A DNA stretch of 32,341 bases from Candidatus Iainarchaeum sp. (lineage in GTDB: Archaea > Micrarchaeota > Micrarchaeia > Anstonellales > Bilamarchaeaceae): positions 1 to 32,341 of the forward strand of contig JAQTME010000012.1 of NCBI GenBank assembly GCA_028714535.1, in the 5' to 3' direction. Position numbers and translations under genes: made by a program. Under the pieces are notes generated by a model. That model saw only the letters and a program-made list of their open reading frames with translations, was not told where the DNA came from and did no database searches. Below, in pieces: positions 30,168-32,341 of the stretch. Position 1 is the first letter of the stretch, and every line of letters starts with the position of its first letter.

Positions 30168-30599
30168 GTGATAGTCGGCATTGACGCCGGCATAAAGACC
30201 GGCTACGCAGTCCTAGACCTGAACGGCCGGCTCGTGGCGAGCGGCTGCGAGAAGGAGGCCAGCGACGAGCGCCTCGTCAGGGTGATATCGTCGGTCGGCA
30301 TACCGGTCCTGGTCGCGTCCGACACGTCGCCGCCGTCGCACTTCGTCCAGAAGGTGGCCGCCAGGCTCAACGTCCGCGTGTTCGCCCCTCCCCACAGCCT
30401 GGCAAAGGTGGAAAAGCGGCAGATAAGCGGCGGGCTGGGCGACCCGCACGTGCGGGATTCCTATGCCGCCGCCGTAAAGGCCTACAGGAAGTACCAGAAC
30501 CGCCTCCGCCATATAGACTCCATGTCAGTGCCCGCCGCCGAAGAACTGAAAAAAATGGTCATTATGGGAGAAAGGATAGCCGAAAAGCTCGATAAATAA
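30168..30599 (+). CDS. Free-standing RNase H-fold (DUF460-type) domain protein, 143 aa
   Basis: MIVGIDAGIKTGYAVLDLNG is the first strand pair of the RNase H/RuvC fold, with the catalytic-type Asp in GIDAG. It is followed by VLVASDTSPPSHFVQKVAARL, FAPPHSLAKVEKRQ and HVRDSYAAAVKAYRKYQ. The Asp-and-Ala-rich helix and HxRD match DUF460 proteins, which in other archaea run to about 600 residues with a coiled coil; here only the nuclease-like N-terminal domain is present with a short tail. GTG at 30168 is the only suitable start. It may be a Holliday-junction or RNA nuclease, but this is unproven. Confidence 0.8.
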   Translation: MIVGIDAGIKTGYAVLDLNGRLVASGCEKEASDERLVRVISSVGIPVLVASDTSPPSHFVQKVAARLNVRVFAPPHSLAKVEKRQISGGLGDPHVRDSYAAAVKAYRKYQNRLRHIDSMSVPAAEELKKMVIMGERIAEKLDK

Positions 30600-30635
30600 C
30601 CATGAATATACACCAATTCCCACTAAAAAACAAAC

Positions 30636-30647
30636 CTTTATATATAA
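30636..30647 (+). promoter_or_regulatory. TATA box of TFE gene
   Basis: CTTTATATATAA is a very strong box in a 100-bp AT-rich gap. It predicts a start near 30668 and a leader of about 35 nt containing AAGGTGG at 30692-30698. Confidence 0.7.
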
Positions 30648-30703
30648 AAATTGCGTAAATACTGTTGCTAAAAGAAGATGGGTGGGTCATCAAGGTGGTT
30701 CAT

Positions 30704-31474
30704 TTGGCAGTCAAAAAGCTCAAGAAGGCGGCAAAGCATTCCAAGGCCAGAAAGGCATCCAGGGCCATAAGGAGGCCCAGGGCTGCCAAAAAGGTCATCC
30801 GCACCGCCAGGTCTGCCAAAATCCGTGCCAAGGCCAGCCCAAAGATCAAGGCAATGCGCATCCGCAAGGCGAAGGCCAGGAAGGCCGCGAAGCCAGTCCG
30901 CGTCCAGGCGCCCAAGAAGCAGCCGAGGAAGGAAAGGGACGCGTTCGAGGAGAGGATTGCCAGCAAGCTGCCAAAGGTGGAGGTCGGCCCGAATCCCATT
31001 GACGTGGAAAAGATAACCGCCATTTTGGCCGATTCGCGCATCAGGCAGATGCTCATAGAGCTCGGCGGCGAGAACGCGCTCGCAATCATACGCAACTTCT
31101 ACGGCAACCACAGCGACGAGGAACTCGCAAAGAAGCTCAAGCTCAAGATAAGCGACGTCCGCGCCACTCTGAACAAGCTCCACAACGAGGGGCTCGTGAA
31201 CTACATCCGCGAGAAGGACAGCGACACCGGATGGTATTCCTACAGCTGGTCCCTGAACATCATGCGCATGGAGCGCTGGGCCGGCTCCCAGAGCCTGAAG
31301 GCCGGCGACCTGATTGACAGCCAGTACTACTTCTGCCCGTCGTGCGGCGAGTCCAGCATCACCAATTTCGACTCTGCCGCAGAGGACGACTTCAGGTGCG
31401 AGCGCTGCAACAAGCTTTTGGACTTCATCGACGAGAAGAAGCTGAACGAGCTCATCACCGGCAAGAAGCAGTAA
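30704..31474 (+). CDS. tfe: Transcription factor E alpha subunit with histone-H1-like basic tail
   Basis: TFE helps RNA polymerase open promoters. Residues about 100-190 form the winged helix (IRQMLIELGGENALAIIRNFYG, cited as LGGENALAIIRNF; HSDEELAKKLKLKISDVRATLNKLHNEGLVNY in part). The zinc ribbon has CPSC near 210 and RCERC near 232-235. Both are diagnostic. Unlike usual TFE (about 170-190 residues), an extra N-terminal tail of about 80 residues is made almost only of Lys, Ala and Arg (KKLKKAAKHSKARKA, RRPRAAKKV, RKAKARKAAK), like histone H1 tails. TTG 30704 is chosen because AAGGTGG lies 5 nt upstream; a TTG at 30665 and GTG at 30695 are alternatives that would lengthen the tail. Confidence 0.9.
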   Translation: MAVKKLKKAAKHSKARKASRAIRRPRAAKKVIRTARSAKIRAKASPKIKAMRIRKAKARKAAKPVRVQAPKKQPRKERDAFEERIASKLPKVEVGPNPIDVEKITAILADSRIRQMLIELGGENALAIIRNFYGNHSDEELAKKLKLKISDVRATLNKLHNEGLVNYIREKDSDTGWYSYSWSLNIMRMERWAGSQSLKAGDLIDSQYYFCPSCGESSITNFDSAAEDDFRCERCNKLLDFIDEKKLNELITGKKQ

Positions 31475-31539
31475 TCGCGCTGTCCGCTAAAACTTCTATT
31501 GGAGAAGCGCCAGCGCTGTACTTCTCAATGAGGCGCCGA

Positions 31540-32334
31540 TCACATCGACTTGAACTCGATGAGCATCTTCTCGAACTCGTCCGCGGTCAGCAGCTGGACC
31601 GCCCCGCTGTCCGCCTCCATCTTGAGCGTGAGCGGCGCGGCCGAAGGCGACTGTATCATGCCCTGGAAGGCGGCCTTCTCGCCCTCGCTCCTGAACATGA
31701 TGATGGTTATCCCCTTGCCTATGGTGCCCAGCGCCTTCTTCAGCAGGCCCCTCTGGTCGCCCTCCTTCTCGTAGAAGTGCAGGAACATCTGCTGGCCGGC
31801 CACGGTCACCTCGCTGTCGGCAGCTTCCGACTCGCCGAGGCTGGTGAACGGCACCGCGTTGTTCACGCATATGTCGCGGAGCCTGCGCATCATGGCAAGG
31901 TAGTTTATGGAGCGCTTGCTGGCCTCCTCCCACCCTGTGAGGCCGTAGTAGCCCATGGATTCCTTGAGCCTGCGCTTCTTCTCCAGCTCGTTGAGCAGGT
32001 ATTCCACGTTGTAATCCGTCACGTATATCGGCTTGCCCTTGTAGAATATGTCCTTGAACCCGTTCTTTATCTCGGCCGGCGTGAGCGGCGTGTTCTGCCA
32101 GCGGTAGTTCTCGTTGACCTTGCCCAGGACGCTCAATACGGTGTCCGAGGGCAGCGGTATCTTGGTCCGTGCCACCGGCGGGAAGTCCGGTATGTCTATG
32201 AAGTATGCGATGCTCTCCTGCCTTGCGAAGAATATGCCGATTGCGACGATGCCGCCGGTCAGTATTATGACCAGCCAGAGCATCGGGTTGTCGAATATGG
32301 ACTGGCTTCTGGCATGCTCGACCGGTATGGCCAT
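31540..32334 (-). CDS. Membrane-anchored protein of unknown function, 264 aa
   Basis: I do not recognise the family. One transmembrane helix (about 18-37, PMLWLVIILTGGIVAIGIFF) sits near the N-terminus, followed by a soluble domain of about 220 residues. That domain contains a helical middle (VEYLLNELEKKRRLKESMG, GWEEASKRSINYLAMMRRLRDIC in part) and a mixed alpha/beta C-terminus (VAGQQMFLHFYEK, GITIIMFRSEGEKAAFQGM). With few Cys and no sequons it may face either side of the membrane. The ATG is 7 bp from the window end, so its promoter is not visible. It is convergent with TFE, separated by 65 bp that hold a small GAGAAG/CTTCTC hairpin (31502-31526). Confidence 0.75.
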   Translation of the reverse strand: MAIPVEHARSQSIFDNPMLWLVIILTGGIVAIGIFFARQESIAYFIDIPDFPPVARTKIPLPSDTVLSVLGKVNENYRWQNTPLTPAEIKNGFKDIFYKGKPIYVTDYNVEYLLNELEKKRRLKESMGYYGLTGWEEASKRSINYLAMMRRLRDICVNNAVPFTSLGESEAADSEVTVAGQQMFLHFYEKEGDQRGLLKKALGTIGKGITIIMFRSEGEKAAFQGMIQSPSAAPLTLKMEADSGAVQLLTADEFEKMLIEFKSM

Positions 32335-32341
32335 CCTGAGC

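Noticed and set aside
31502-31526. Intrinsic terminator between TFE and the last gene
   Set aside because: GAGAAG/CTTCTC can pair, but the stem is short and no T-run follows on either strand.
1-32341. CRISPR arrays, insertion sequences, integrase or phage genes
   Set aside because: No regularly spaced repeats, transposase motifs or terminal inverted repeats were seen anywhere in the window.

Overview
This window is archaeal chromosome. It encodes Orc1/Cdc6, both DNA primase subunits, transcription factor E, aIF2 gamma, ribosomal protein S6e, type II methionine aminopeptidase, Pth2, deoxyhypusine synthase, pyruvoyl-dependent arginine decarboxylase and an Lhr-type helicase. It also has TATA-box promoters about 25-27 bp upstream of leaderless start codons, and tRNA genes with bulge-helix-bulge introns and no encoded CCA. 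The DNA is GC-rich and very compact: several convergent genes abut or overlap at their stop codons. The small proteins, the tRNA introns and the mix of gene types would fit a DPANN-type archaeon (for example Micrarchaeota or a relative), but that placement is inference and no marker was searched.

Layout. 1-2425 (minus): 2-oxoacid:ferredoxin oxidoreductase, a fused gamma-alpha subunit followed by beta, which is cut by the window edge. 2585-5669 (plus): three unrecognised genes; the second and third are tandem paralogues with nearly identical promoters. 5746-6748 (minus): methionine aminopeptidase followed 7 nt later by an intron-containing tRNA-Arg(UCG). 6834-11141: Lhr-like helicase, an MgtC-like membrane protein and Pth2 sharing one symmetric TATA box, a small alpha/beta hydrolase, and an unknown protein that overlaps it antisense. 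11447-11609: tRNA-Phe(GAA) with two introns. 11637-15921 (plus): a small membrane protein, PyrF, NAD(P)HX dehydratase, two tandem deoxyhypusine-synthase-family genes and a membrane protein. 15939-17970 (plus): PriL-PriS. 17991-18404 (minus): conserved small protein. 18559-19755 (plus): Orc1/Cdc6.

19752-24106 is a copper-handling island. A membrane-tethered winged-helix protein is divergent from a tightly coupled four-gene operon: cupredoxin, CopZ-like HMA protein, Met/Gly-rich membrane protein and CopA ATPase. An 8-bp perfect inverted repeat flanks the shared TATA region. 24117-25864 (minus): S6e, aIF2 gamma and tRNA-Ser(GCU), with a strong hairpin between the last two. 25954-27622 holds a small tandem-repeat protein, a MarR-like regulator, an unknown protein and arginine decarboxylase. 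27714-30599 (plus) holds an exported sequon-rich protein, a GT4 glycosyltransferase and a free-standing RNase H-fold domain protein. 30704-31474 is TFE with a histone-H1-like basic N-terminal tail. The last gene (minus) is an unknown membrane-anchored protein.

How the genes fit together: arginine decarboxylase (agmatine) and the two DHS-family enzymes point to polyamine and hypusine metabolism. Primase, Orc1, Lhr and TFE are information processing. The copper island looks like a self-contained export and sensing unit. The most novel-looking items are the promoter-plus-gene tandem paralogues at 3206-5669, the doubly interrupted tRNA-Phe, the copper island with its membrane-bound regulator, and the H1-tailed TFE.
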